A stretch of DNA of 64,000 bases from CAILUG01 sp903844415. Lineage in GTDB: Bacteria > Pseudomonadota > Gammaproteobacteria > Pseudomonadales > Pseudohongiellaceae. The DNA lies in NCBI GenBank assembly GCA_947477655.1, contig CANJTS010000009.1, positions 70,829-134,828 on the forward strand, written 5' to 3'. How positions within the stretch are numbered: the stretch's first letter is position 1; the number at the start of each line of letters is the position of its first letter. Made by a program: the position numbers and the translations under genes. Shown here piece after piece: positions 9,901 through 18,305 of the stretch. Under the pieces are notes generated by a model, which was not told the DNA's origin, did no database searches, and saw only the letters and a program-made list of their open reading frames with translations.

Positions 9901-10511
9901 ATGCGGTCTTCTTGGCCATCGCCTGCTTCAGTGATGCCATATTGGGAATCTATTTCAAAACCTTCGAAATTGTTTTTCAAAATAAAGTTGGTCACACCTG
10001 CCACAGCGTCGGCACCGTAAGTCGCTGATGCACCGCCAGTAATAGTTTCAACACGTTGGACTAGGGCTGAAGGAATACCGTTTACGTCGGTAACCATCAT
10101 TGCGTTAATCGGAGTGGGTCGTTTGCCGTTTACCAGCACTAGACTGCGATTGGGACCAAAACCACGCAGCGAAATAGACGCGATACCCACAGAATTTACT
10201 GGGGTTATCTGCACATCACCCTGCGATGTGGTTGGTGTAGTTGCCGGGTTATAGTTAGGCAAATTGTTTAAATAGGATTCGATGTTTAAGCCGGACTGGG
10301 TCTCAAAATCAGCGGCATCTACAGTAACAATGGGGCTGTTGGACTCTAGGTCGCGGCGCACAATGCGTGAACCGGTAACAATAACTTCTTCAAGTGTATT
10401 GTCAGCGGCAAATGTTGTGGGTGTGAGACTAGTAAAAATCATGGTACAGACTGCTGTCGATATTGATACCGCCAACAGGGAGGGCTTAAGTTGCTTGGGT
10501 TTACTTGACAT
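6930..10511 (-). CDS. TonB-dependent outer-membrane receptor
   Basis: 1193-residue outer-membrane transporter. Residues 1 to about 35 are a signal peptide ending near TTFA. The plug starts at LEEVIVTGSRIVRRDLES, with GGASATYGADAVAGVTNFILK as the plug core, followed by a long beta-barrel. The C-terminus RRFFLGLKASF ends in Phe, as outer-membrane barrel proteins do for BAM recognition. It is longer than the common 900-1000 residues, the surplus lying in extracellular-loop-like Gly/Asn/Pro-rich stretches. The plug resembles the subfamily that takes up large organic substrates (oligosaccharide or peptide types) in marine gammaproteobacteria rather than a siderophore receptor, but substrate cannot be assigned. 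Start at 10511 has a GGGG-rich site just upstream. Confidence 0.93.
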   Translation of the reverse strand: MSSKPKQLKPSLLAVSISTAVCTMIFTSLTPTTFAADNTLEEVIVTGSRIVRRDLESNSPIVTVDAADFETQSGLNIESYLNNLPNYNPATTPTTSQGDVQITPVNSVGIASISLRGFGPNRSLVLVNGKRPTPINAMMVTDVNGIPSALVQRVETITGGASATYGADAVAGVTNFILKNNFEGFEIDSQYGITEAGDGQEDRISAVLGANFADGRGNVTMGLERYSRKAALELGREIYEKDRWQNPLVGGTFGLQGINSYSCSSGYIALGHGSCPHINTINALHVARPAGTNVVNPLGLPATGIPNSGGFNFNPDGTIWVGGSEGGVSKYKGPRDTGEYYTQTALDAARPPSSIEFKNIKWHNSQQLASAPQDRYSFFTSGNFDVTDTVNLYVRGTFAESKTRTLLFGTNVVNGWEVSLPYDPIKDSPVNPALDYRDTATVLAVAANPGAYKNPSFIPSGAAGAHFPVPNELAILLNSRNNPSGLWQPNWNPNLSLPPRNTYNTNEVWQVETGMNFELPFRDWTGEAYASHAESATSNLAGGNLSLERYRRLISMPDYGRNSKGTGNTSYMGADGKTVMATRPTFGVGDFTCTSGLYDTLFKGDVPLSKNCFDAISADLQTRTQNLQDIVELNFQGSVMELPAGEVRAAAGYQMRQNSGQFYPDGLQSTNSFTDQVVGVYPTGTLDASTSVDDYYVEGLVPVIEGLPFINKVELELGARFSKYEHTDDEVTWKILANWEVNDKLRFRGGFNRATRAPNLGELFLNQQEIFTGGGAFGDSCGSRSNFPYGAGGVLPDPILNPGEPQTALAPGQTTAGAQSTFLICQELMGGAGSPAANRFYNVSDAAGAAGGGFAWVQQQGNRNLISETADTYTFGAVATSPWDNEWLSGLNASFDAYRIEIQDAIMLYSMDYAAFRCFGQNQVTTKAAAATAAATEACQLLPRDKVTGGSLTTSLSYDNLATIKTQGLDIGVNWFGDLEALVGLPGNLGLSMQATVLDYYRTKQSAAAYDVETDWTGTLGPNLSGTNGGAYDYRLFGSINYSLNDWSVNLRWRHLPGVNTAAYATQQAIIKNNQAVTGGAKGILLAYNPMGGGGYMAEVKSADYNILDMSFNWNISEVFVLRGGITNLLDGKPELVGINTGVKQGSVLTSYCNGAPGCVNPSGFSLPSAGSYNAGYYDTLGRRFFLGLKASF

Positions 10512-10905
10512 TATTTTCCCCTTAATAGATTTGATGATTTTTTAAAGACAGTACGATGCATGAGCACAGTTATATCTCTACCTTTAAAGCTAACCGCGAT
10601 AAGCGTTGGAGTCAACTAATGAAATCTTTTTTCGATAAGCGAAAAATTACAATTTTTGTTAACTTATCATTGAAATAAAAATATGTTCGCGCGTACTTTT
10701 GGGCGGGAATCCAGCATATCCAGCATATCCAGCATATCCAGCATATCCATAATTGCTTGGGATAATTTGCCGTTCTAGCTGAACTTCTATCCATCTGGTA
10801 TTGCACTTGAATTGCCAGTAGGGCTGGTTTACTCTCACGTATGGTTCTTTCCAGCATGGCCATCACGCTTATCTTTAAATTACTTTCCAGAAAGACCTTT
10901 CATTC
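10512..10905. other. Divergent intergenic region
   Basis: 394 bases between the oppositely oriented TonB receptor and the small secreted protein, so both promoters must be here. It is AT-rich except for the 9-bp tandem repeat at 10709-10750. An 84-codon reading frame on the minus strand across the repeat (WIC repeated) is a by-product of the repeat and is not a gene. Confidence 0.6.
10709..10750 (+). repeat. 9-bp tandem repeat, four and a half copies
   Basis: ATCCAGCAT is repeated perfectly four times from 10709 and followed by ATCCAT. It sits in the divergent promoter region of the TonB receptor (minus, start 10511) and the secreted protein (plus, start 10906). Because the unit is nine bases, changes in copy number would alter spacing between promoter elements, not a reading frame. 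Confidence 0.9.
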
Positions 10906-11520
10906 ATGATAAAAGTTAAATATATAGTTTCAACTTCATTTTCTTTATTCTTACTACTGGGCAGTTTTTACTGCTGGGCTCAGGTTGTGGATATAAGTGC
11001 TTGTCGAACTATAACCGACAGCCTAGAACGCTTTGCTTGTTACGAGAAGCTGGCTGGCACCACTACTGATGCCCAGCCAGTTGCTGCACCGGTATCTGCA
11101 GCCAATCCACCGCAGCTTCAGCCGCCCATTGCCAAGATAGTAGATACCCGGGAAAACGTGTCGGTCAGCCCCGCACCTCCTGCAATTGCGCCGCCGGAAG
11201 ATAGCGCGCAGCCTGCAATTGAGCAGAGCCAAGATGTAAACCTTTTCGGTAGAATATCGGCCACAGTGAAAGCTCGCCTTGTGAAAGGCTCAGAAGGGAA
11301 GGACGAACTGATCGACACCGTCGCAGCCCTTGAGCAAATCGGTCCCCAATTGTTGCAGGTCACCTTGCAAAATGGTCAGCAGTGGCAGCAGATGCAAAAC
11401 AAAGTTTACCGTCTGCGGGTTGGTGATGAAGTAAGAATTTATCCTACTAGGTGGGGCATTTCTTATCGACTGAGTGGCACTAGACTGGCGAGTTATATTC
11501 AGGTGCAACGCGTTGACTAG
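10906..11520 (+). CDS. Secreted protein of unknown function
   Basis: 204 residues. A signal peptide covers about 1-26 (ends CWA-Q). The mature start CRTITDSLERFACYEKLAG has two Cys 12 apart, a pattern seen in a family of gammaproteobacterial periplasmic proteins. Residues ~55-110 are Pro/Ala-rich and probably disordered. The C-terminal part holds LENGQ-like LQNGQQWQQM and LRVGDEVRIYP...YRLSGTR, a small beta-domain. No enzyme motif is visible. Transcribed away from the TonB receptor; a weak terminator-like hairpin follows. Confidence 0.75.
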   Translation: MIKVKYIVSTSFSLFLLLGSFYCWAQVVDISACRTITDSLERFACYEKLAGTTTDAQPVAAPVSAANPPQLQPPIAKIVDTRENVSVSPAPPAIAPPEDSAQPAIEQSQDVNLFGRISATVKARLVKGSEGKDELIDTVAALEQIGPQLLQVTLQNGQQWQQMQNKVYRLRVGDEVRIYPTRWGISYRLSGTRLASYIQVQRVD

Positions 11521-11523
11521 TTG

Positions 11524-11556
11524 CTTGTGTACTTTTGTGTGCACAAGGGTCTTTTG
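11524..11556 (+). terminator. Possible weak terminator
   Basis: CTTGTGTA (11524-11531) can pair with TGCACAAG (11540-11547) with one mismatch, and a short T-rich stretch (CTTTT) follows. It lies directly after the stop of the secreted protein at 11520. The stem is short and AT-rich, so this is tentative. Confidence 0.35.
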
Positions 11557-11685
11557 CAGCGGGTAAAGTTTGGCTGAAATGCTGACTTCGAGTAGGTCAA
11601 TCAGTAAGTCGAAACTGCTACAATCTGTAAGTAAACTCTTCCTCTAATCCCTTTCGTAATCAGCCACCCTCTCATTTGGCAAGTC

Positions 11686-12468
11686 ATGCAAAAAACTGGC
11701 AACCTCTATTGTGATCTAGCCCAGTATTACGATTTTTTCTGCGCAGAAGTCGATTATGTGCAGCAGTGTGAATTTACCCAACGCGCTTTTGTACTATTTG
11801 CCAGTTCTGGTGCCCAGGATTATCTGGATCTGGCCTGTGGGACTGGCCAACACATGGCGCAAATGGAAAGGTATGGCTTTACTGCCAGCGGCTTGGACAA
11901 TAGTGCCGAGATGCTCGCGCAGGCGGCGGTGCGTTGCCCAACAGCGCATCTGCTGTTGAGTGATCTGGCTTCCTTTACATATGTTGATGACTTTGATCTG
12001 ATCACCTGCTTTTTGTATTCCATCCACTACAGCCACCCGACCTCAGCACTCACCCAAACCTTGCGCAATGTTTATGCCGCCTTGAAGCCTGGCGGTGTAT
12101 TTATATTTAATGCGGTGGACGCACGTGGTATCCGCAACGATAACGGTGTCATCACCCATGTTACTGACGGTACTTCACAATTGGATTTTCAATCAGGTTG
12201 GTTTTATGGGGGCGCAGGAGAAGTGCTTGATCTGAATCTGAGTATTACCCGTGTTACTGCTGCCGGCATCCAACGCTGGCTCGATCATCATGTGATGACA
12301 GCAGTGACGTTGCCACAATTACAAGAACTGCTGACCTCTATCGGCTTTGAGGTTACTGTGTTGGAACACGACTACACTCTTTTGCAGCGTTGGGATGCTG
12401 TCAGTGCCAATGTAATTTATGTTGCTAGTAAACCATTGCAATCTCAGTTCAGCCCCTGCCAAGTTTGA
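11686..12468 (+). CDS. Class I SAM-dependent methyltransferase
   Basis: 260 residues with the Rossmann methyltransferase fold. Motif I is DYLDLACGTGQH (from residue 45), followed by GLDNSAEMLAQA (acidic loop), LSDLASF and DLITCFLYSIHY, then LKPGGVFIFNAVDARG (post-motif III). The substrate cannot be inferred; small-molecule methyltransferases of this type often act on metabolites or quinones. It stands alone, with gaps of 165 bases before and 200 after. The protein begins MQKTGNLYCDLAQYYDFF, a usual N-terminus for this family. Confidence 0.85.
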   Translation: MQKTGNLYCDLAQYYDFFCAEVDYVQQCEFTQRAFVLFASSGAQDYLDLACGTGQHMAQMERYGFTASGLDNSAEMLAQAAVRCPTAHLLLSDLASFTYVDDFDLITCFLYSIHYSHPTSALTQTLRNVYAALKPGGVFIFNAVDARGIRNDNGVITHVTDGTSQLDFQSGWFYGGAGEVLDLNLSITRVTAAGIQRWLDHHVMTAVTLPQLQELLTSIGFEVTVLEHDYTLLQRWDAVSANVIYVASKPLQSQFSPCQV

Positions 12469-12668
12469 TTTTTTTGGTAAAAATCCTGATTTATCCTGAA
12501 TTTAGCTTGCATAGTTAAATTCCGGTTGATTAGAATTAGCCGCCTAGCTTGTAGTTGCACAGACAGAGACACGAGCGTGTACATGATATCTGGCAGCAAG
12601 CCGACAGAAAATATCCGTAACCCCTTTCGTTGAAAGCAAACAATACGACCTCCCACGAGGGATGCAGC

Positions 12669-13376
12669 ATGGCCGTTTACAGTTACGCCCGAACATCTGA
12701 AATAGAAACAGCACAAACCGGCACACTGCTGGCAGAACAACTGGAAAAAGAAAGTCTGCGTTTGCATACCTTTGCGCTGCGAATTGGCATTAGAGTAAAC
12801 GAAAACATTCTGGAGCAGGGTGTGCTGTGGTCTGTAGACTTGCCAGATCGATCAGAATGGCAGCAGCTAATCAATCGTCTAGATACCGGCGATATCGTCA
12901 TTACCTGTACCATCGAACGTATGTTTAGTTGTTGTGAAGACATGCAGGCCACCGTCAAATTGTTACGCAAACGCAAGATTAGTTTGTACGTTGTCGATCT
13001 TGAAGGTGATCTCACAAATCCTCAATTTTGTCCTCCATTTGAAAAAATGCTACGAGTTTTTCATGGCTTGGAAAAACGGCGTTCCACCGAACGTATAAAA
13101 ACTGTAAAACAAAATCAGCGTAACAAGGGTCGTTTTTTGGGTGGCAGTAGACCGTTCGGCTTTTCGATTCATAGCAATGGGCGATTAATTGCAAATCCCA
13201 TGGAGCAAAAAGTACTGAAACAAATTTTTCGCATGAACGAGCAAGGTTTATCTCTGCGCGCGATTTCATCCGAAATAAGCACACCGGTTATGCCTATTAG
13301 TTTTAAAACTGTTCAGCGGTTGTTGAAGCGCCACCAGCAGCAATTGCTAGACCAACCATCTGATCAGGCTCAATAG
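12669..13376 (+). CDS. Serine recombinase-like protein, probably degenerate
   Basis: 235 residues from the ATG at 12669, preceded by ACGAGGG. The N-terminal resolvase fold keeps YARTS with R8 and the nucleophile-position S10. The helix that normally reads DRLxRS is here ERMFSCC: R84 is kept but the next active-site Arg is replaced by Ser (S87). A short recombinase-like domain follows (FLGGSRPFGFS; helix-turn-helix LSLRAISSEIS). No inverted repeats or cargo are visible around it and it sits beside core genes. It may be a domesticated DNA-binding protein rather than an active recombinase; this is inference from one missing residue. Confidence 0.75.
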   Translation: MAVYSYARTSEIETAQTGTLLAEQLEKESLRLHTFALRIGIRVNENILEQGVLWSVDLPDRSEWQQLINRLDTGDIVITCTIERMFSCCEDMQATVKLLRKRKISLYVVDLEGDLTNPQFCPPFEKMLRVFHGLEKRRSTERIKTVKQNQRNKGRFLGGSRPFGFSIHSNGRLIANPMEQKVLKQIFRMNEQGLSLRAISSEISTPVMPISFKTVQRLLKRHQQQLLDQPSDQAQ

Positions 13377-13463
13377 TTTCATTGTTATTTGTGGGCCCCG
13401 CGGGTGTAATAAAATGGCAGATTGGCGCTCAGCAAATTGCTGTTGCTATGGTTTAATTGCGCC

Positions 13464-14720
13464 ATGACAAACACGCGAATCCCTGCCTTATTTATTGGTC
13501 TGCGCTATATCCTGGCCAAGCAGGACAATCAGTTTATCTCCTTCACTTCTATTATTTCCATGGCAGGTTTAACCCTTGGAGTGATGGCGCTCATCGTTGT
13601 ATTGTCTGTTTTTAATGGTTCTCAGGGCATTCAACGTGACCGCACTTTGATAACGGTTCCTCATGCAGATATTTCGGCTGAACCTGCATTTCCACTCTGG
13701 CAAGAAGCTGCAACCGCCTTGATGCAACAAAGTGGAATTGTTGCGGTCTCCCCGTATACCGTCAGCGATGCATTGTTAAGTCAGCAGGGTTATCACCAGG
13801 TCAGTCAGGTGCGCGGTATTTTGCCGGCGGCCGAAATCGACACCTCTACCATCGAAGCAAGCATGCTGGAAGGCAGCCTCAACAACCTGCAACCAGGCTT
13901 GCATAAAATTGTGATTGGCCGCGGTCTGGCCGCCAATCTACGACTTGTGTTGGGGGATGCCGTAAATCTGACTATTCCAAGAAGTAATCAAGCCGGCACT
14001 CAAGTAAGACTCGATATGCAACGTTTTACAGTGGCGGGTATTTTTGATGTGCAGTTCAGTATTGGTTCTGATCTTGCACTTATTCATATTGAAGACAGCA
14101 AGACCTTGCTTGGTATAGATAATCTGGCCACTGCTGTGCATTTACGCTTAAAAGTAGCAGACATCGATCAGGCTGGGCAGCAAGTTGTTACTAGTTTGAG
14201 AACATTGAACCGTGATTTTCCTGGGCCTGTTTATCAAGGAGCAGATTGGAGTGTGACCGAGGCCAGCTTGTTCAATGCACTAAAACTGGAAAAAATCATG
14301 ACCTGGCTGATGCTGATGATGATTGTAGCCATTGGTGCTTTTAACATTGTTTCTACGCTTGTGATGGTAGTAGCCGAAAAACAATCCGACATTGCCATCT
14401 TACGCACTATGGGTGCGGGGCAGGGCACCATCATGAGCATTTTCCTGGTACAAGGTTCGGTGGTCGGTGTGGCGGGCATTCTTCTGGGTGCTGTGTTAGG
14501 AGTACTGATCACGAGTAATTTCACTGTATTGACACAGTCTCTGGAGAGCTGGATCAGTCCTGATAGTCTCTATGTCATCAGTTCTCTGCCTGCAGAATTA
14601 CACCTTCAAGATGTTGTACTCACCTGCAGTATGGCACTAGTCATCAGTTTTCTGGCTACTTTATACCCCGCCTGGAAAGCTTCTACTATCATGCCTGCCC
14701 AGGTCTTGCGTTATGAATAA
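13464..14720 (+). CDS. lolC: Lipoprotein-releasing system permease LolC
   Basis: 418 residues. Inner-membrane subunit of LolCDE, which extracts outer-membrane lipoproteins and hands them to LolA. One N-terminal helix (GLTLGVMALIVVLSVFNG), a large periplasmic domain (~70-270) and three C-terminal helices with the FtsX-type loop SDIAILRTMGAGQGTIMSIFLVQG, which is the LolD coupling helix. ATG 13464 gives the family N-terminus RIPALFIGLRYI; an upstream in-frame start would only add a non-conserved tail. The stop overlaps lolD by eight bases. Confidence 0.93.
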   Translation: MTNTRIPALFIGLRYILAKQDNQFISFTSIISMAGLTLGVMALIVVLSVFNGSQGIQRDRTLITVPHADISAEPAFPLWQEAATALMQQSGIVAVSPYTVSDALLSQQGYHQVSQVRGILPAAEIDTSTIEASMLEGSLNNLQPGLHKIVIGRGLAANLRLVLGDAVNLTIPRSNQAGTQVRLDMQRFTVAGIFDVQFSIGSDLALIHIEDSKTLLGIDNLATAVHLRLKVADIDQAGQQVVTSLRTLNRDFPGPVYQGADWSVTEASLFNALKLEKIMTWLMLMMIVAIGAFNIVSTLVMVVAEKQSDIAILRTMGAGQGTIMSIFLVQGSVVGVAGILLGAVLGVLITSNFTVLTQSLESWISPDSLYVISSLPAELHLQDVVLTCSMALVISFLATLYPAWKASTIMPAQVLRYE

Positions 14721-15423
14721 CATGAATGTTCCAGTTCTTGCCTGTCTGCAGTTATGCAAATCATTTGCCCAAGGAGAGTCTGCTCTAACGGTGCTTGATG
14801 GTGTCAATCTGACCGTAAGTGCCGGTGAAAAACTAGCAATCATTGGTGTTTCCGGTTCTGGCAAGACTACCTTACTCAACTTATTAGGCAGTATTGATAC
14901 ACCTAGCAGTGGCAAGGTGCTGATTAAGGGCCAGGACATCTCTATTTTAAAAAGCAAAGATCAAGACAGCATGCGAAATAGAAATTTAGGATTTGTATAC
15001 CAGTTCCATCATTTGCTTGGTGAATTTACAGCGCAAGAAAATGTGGCAATGCCCCTCATGATTGCTGGTTTGCCCTACTCAGAATGTTTGGAACGAGCAC
15101 GGGTTTTGCTGGGTCGGGTCGGCTTGGCAGAACGTTTGTTGCATAAACCTGCTCAGTTATCCGGAGGTGAGCGCCAACGTGTCGCCATTGCCAGGGCATT
15201 GGTCAACAATCCAGCCTGCGTACTCATGGATGAACCGACCGGTAATCTAGATCGACAAACTGCACACGCTATTCATGAGTTAATCAATCAGTTAAATGCC
15301 ACGCTGGGAATAAGCTTTGTATTGGTAACCCATGACTTACAGTTGGCAGCCCAAATGGATCGCATATTAAACTTGCAGGATGGCAAATTATTGCCCTATG
15401 CAGGAGCCATAAACCATGGTTAA
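14713..15423 (+). CDS. lolD: Lipoprotein-releasing system ATP-binding protein LolD
   Basis: 236-residue ABC ATPase that powers LolCE. Walker A GVSGSGKT at 45-52, Q-loop YQFHHLLGEFTA near 97, signature LSGGE at 149-153, Walker B with D173-E174 in LMDEPTGNLD, and the switch His in LVTHDLQ. The sequence FHHLL after the Q-loop is typical of LolD within the MacB/FtsE class. It overlaps both lolC and lolE by eight bases, so the three are made together. Confidence 0.96.
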   Translation: MNNMNVPVLACLQLCKSFAQGESALTVLDGVNLTVSAGEKLAIIGVSGSGKTTLLNLLGSIDTPSSGKVLIKGQDISILKSKDQDSMRNRNLGFVYQFHHLLGEFTAQENVAMPLMIAGLPYSECLERARVLLGRVGLAERLLHKPAQLSGGERQRVAIARALVNNPACVLMDEPTGNLDRQTAHAIHELINQLNATLGISFVLVTHDLQLAAQMDRILNLQDGKLLPYAGAINHG

Positions 15424-16672
15424 AAATACGGCACTTTTTATTGGTAGTCGTTATGCCTCTTTGCGTTCGCGTAATTTACTGGTTGGATTTATTTCGTTGC
15501 TATCGGTATTGGGCCTGGCGTTGGGGGTTGCTGTACTGATCACAGTATTGTCGGTGATGAATGGATTTGATCGTGAAATGCAACAGCGTATTCTCGGTCT
15601 TGTGCCTCACATCACAGTTACCACTGCCCGCCTTGATGCCTTGCGTAGTGAAGAACAGTGGCAGCCACTGCAGTCTGCGATTAATACCGTTGCTGGAGTA
15701 AGTGGTAGTGCTCCCTATTTGCAATTACAGGGCATGTTGCTCGCGGGCGGTAACAGCAAGGGAGTTTTGCTCAATGGTGTTGATCCTGTGCAGGAAGATA
15801 AAGTCTCCGTCATCAATCAGTTTATGCAGCAAGGTAGTCTTGCTGCATTACAGGCAGGTGAATATGGCATTGCCATTGGCATTAATATGGCAACGCAACT
15901 CGGTGTCACGGTAGGCTCAAAAGTTACGCTGGTATCCACAGTGGTTCCTATCACTCCGATGGGTGAATTCACTCGCCAGAAAAGTTTTACGGTACAGGCT
16001 ATTTTCGCTGTGGGCTCTCAGCTCGACAGCAATCTTGCCTTGATCCATATTGCCGATGCTCAACGACTTTACCGCCTTGGCAATACAATTCATGGCTATC
16101 GTGTGCAAACCAATGATCTGTTTGCAGTACAAGAAGTAACTGATCGATTACGGCAATTATTGCCAGATGATCTTAACTTTGCCGATTGGCGTAACACTTA
16201 TGGCAATATTTACGAAAATATAGTGTTCTCCAAAACATTGGTAGGGTTGTTGCTGTCTTTGCTGGTGGCAGTAGCAGCTTTTAACATAATTGTAAGTTTA
16301 ATCATGGTGGTACGGGACAAACAAGGAGACATTGCCATCTTGCGCACGATGGGAATTTCGCTTGGTACTATTCGCAGTATTTTTCTTGTGCAAGGTTTTA
16401 TCATCGGATTAATTGGCACGCTGAGCGGTTTGGTACTTGGTATTTTGATGGCATTTGTTGCAGGTGATATGGTGGCATGGCTCGAAACTTTATTGGATAT
16501 GAAGTTTTTGAGTTCAGACATTTATCCGGTTAATTACTTGCCCACGGAAATTCGTTTACAAGATCTTATTATGGTCTGTTCACTTGCGCTTGTGCTCAGT
16601 TTGCTGGCAACCCTCTATCCAGCTGCGCGGGCCGCCAAAACCAAACCTGCTGAAATTTTACGTTACGAATAA
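15416..16672 (+). CDS. lolE: Lipoprotein-releasing system permease LolE
   Basis: 418 residues, paralogue of the LolC in this operon. N-terminal helix with GLALGVAVLITVLSVMNGFDREM, a periplasmic domain to about 265, and C-terminal helices with DIAILRTMGISLGTIRSIFLVQG. LolC and LolE differ in the periplasmic part: LolC binds LolA, LolE binds the lipoprotein. The assignment of C and E here follows gene order (C-D-E) and the MNGFDREMQ start, typical of LolE. A short gap leads to the next gene with no evident terminator. Confidence 0.93.
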   Translation: MVKNTALFIGSRYASLRSRNLLVGFISLLSVLGLALGVAVLITVLSVMNGFDREMQQRILGLVPHITVTTARLDALRSEEQWQPLQSAINTVAGVSGSAPYLQLQGMLLAGGNSKGVLLNGVDPVQEDKVSVINQFMQQGSLAALQAGEYGIAIGINMATQLGVTVGSKVTLVSTVVPITPMGEFTRQKSFTVQAIFAVGSQLDSNLALIHIADAQRLYRLGNTIHGYRVQTNDLFAVQEVTDRLRQLLPDDLNFADWRNTYGNIYENIVFSKTLVGLLLSLLVAVAAFNIIVSLIMVVRDKQGDIAILRTMGISLGTIRSIFLVQGFIIGLIGTLSGLVLGILMAFVAGDMVAWLETLLDMKFLSSDIYPVNYLPTEIRLQDLIMVCSLALVLSLLATLYPAARAAKTKPAEILRYE

Positions 16673-16760
16673 AGTCAGGTTTGACAAAGTACTGACAGAA
16701 CTACTAGATTGGTTACACCTCGATTTACTAATTTTTTTAACCATTTTTAGAGGATCAGTT

Positions 16761-17156
16761 ATGCATCGTTTATTGTCAGTATTGGTTTTAATCAGCATTT
16801 TTGCGGCTCCTTACACCCAAGCTCATCATTCTTTTGCGGCCGAATATGATGGCAATCAACCAGTGGCTGTGACTGGAATATTAAGCAAAGTGGAATGGCA
16901 AAATCCCCACATTTGGTTTTACGTGGATGTTACTGCTGACGATGGCAAAGTGGCGACCTGGGGTTTTTCCGGAGGTGCGCCCGGCATGTTAATGCGGCGG
17001 GGAATTGGCAAAGAAGTGTTGATACTCGGCGAAGTACTTGTGGTGGAAGGTTTCCGTGCCCGTGATGGTTCCAATAATGCATCAGGTGGCAAAGTGACTT
17101 TCGCAGATGGCCGTAGTGTGTTTACTGCGTCGGTAGAAGATGCAGTGCCCAAATAA
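16761..17156 (+). CDS. DUF6152-type secreted protein
   Basis: 131 residues from ATG 16761, preceded by AGAGGA. Signal peptide 1 to about 21, cleaved after YTQA; the mature protein begins HHSFAAEYD. The pattern V-TGILSKVEWQNPHIWFYVDV is characteristic of the DUF6152 family, small periplasmic beta-rich proteins of unknown role. The next gene, a secreted protein with LTGIWAG, is a frequent partner. An upstream in-frame extension overlaps lolE and lacks a signal sequence, so it is not used. Confidence 0.8.
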   Translation: MHRLLSVLVLISIFAAPYTQAHHSFAAEYDGNQPVAVTGILSKVEWQNPHIWFYVDVTADDGKVATWGFSGGAPGMLMRRGIGKEVLILGEVLVVEGFRARDGSNNASGGKVTFADGRSVFTASVEDAVPK

Positions 17157-17227
17157 TATTGCTCTTATGATTATCTACGTAACCCTTGTTGCAACTTAAC
17201 CCCATGTAAAGGTTATCCAGGTTTCCT

Positions 17228-18016
17228 ATGTCATTATTTAAAACTGCTGCTTGGTATGTTTTTATAACTGTGTTGTGTTTGCTAAATACTACTGCATTGC
17301 ATGCTCAAATAACCGCCGATATAACACTCACTACTGCAGGCAAACCTGATTTAACCGGTATTTGGGCCGGCCCTGGTTTTGCACATACTGGCGGCGAATT
17401 TGATAACCCCAGTGCATCGCCCTATACCACCGATAACATGGCGCCTTTTCAGATTGGTGGTGAGGCGCTATTGACCCGCCCCCAAACTGGTAACTTGCGC
17501 ATCGATGATCCAACTGCAATATGTTTACCTAATGGTTTGACCCGTCAAATTCCATCTCCTTATCCGCAGCAGTGGGTACAAACTGACGATCTGTTGGTTA
17601 TTCTTTACGAATACATGCATTTTTTTAGGACTATCCCTATTGGTGAACCCAATCGTCCCCATGCGCAGCTATCTGAAAACACCTATATGGGAGATTCAAT
17701 AGCATGGTGGGAAGACTCTACGCTGGTCATCGACACCATCGGTTTGAAAGCCTGGGTACTCGATGCCTTTCACCCAGCTGACGGCAGTTCGCGCTGGCAC
17801 AGCGACCAGGCTCATGTTGTTGAACGCATCACCGTTACCGATGCTATGAATGCTAATTACGATGTCACGATTGATGATCCCGCCATTTTTACTGCGCCTT
17901 GGCATCAACCTTGGCAGATGCAACGCAAACCAAATTGGAAATTATTTGAATTTATCTGTGAAGAAAACAATCGTTGCGAAGGAGGTGTATGCGCTGCCAG
18001 TGATGTACAGCAATAA
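17228..18016 (+). CDS. Secreted protein of unknown function, partner of the DUF6152 gene
   Basis: 262 residues with a signal peptide (about 1-28, ending LHAQ). The mature part begins with KPDLTGIWAGPGF and contains RIDDPTAICLPNGLTRQIPSPYPQQW and WWEDSTLVIDTIGLKAW, motifs seen in a broad group of secreted proteins of proteobacteria and acidobacteria that often sit beside DUF6152 genes. There are Cys residues near the end (FICEENNRCEGGVC) that could form disulphides. No catalytic residues can be named. Confidence 0.75.
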   Translation: MSLFKTAAWYVFITVLCLLNTTALHAQITADITLTTAGKPDLTGIWAGPGFAHTGGEFDNPSASPYTTDNMAPFQIGGEALLTRPQTGNLRIDDPTAICLPNGLTRQIPSPYPQQWVQTDDLLVILYEYMHFFRTIPIGEPNRPHAQLSENTYMGDSIAWWEDSTLVIDTIGLKAWVLDAFHPADGSSRWHSDQAHVVERITVTDAMNANYDVTIDDPAIFTAPWHQPWQMQRKPNWKLFEFICEENNRCEGGVCAASDVQQ

Positions 18017-18305
18017 AATTATCTACAAAACTCAATTGTGATGTGGCTGTTATAAAATTAAACATTATTTTCTAAATCAGGCATAGGCCAAGCTTGCGTA
18101 CACTGTGTCATATCACTCACACGAAAGACTTACGTCGAACTGAATGTAAGCTGTGGCGACCAACATAACAGTAGAACTCAAATTGTTGATCGTGATTATC
18201 ATTTTTTTTACCTGAATCCTGCTGAACACCCCTACAGGTATTAAATTACCATCCTAGTTGTACTTTCCTGTACTAGACTAAAGTTTTTGTCAGTTGGTTC
18301 TTCTT

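Noticed and set aside
10612..10866. 84-codon minus frame with WIC repeats
   Set aside because: Produced by the 9-bp tandem repeat; no start context or homology.
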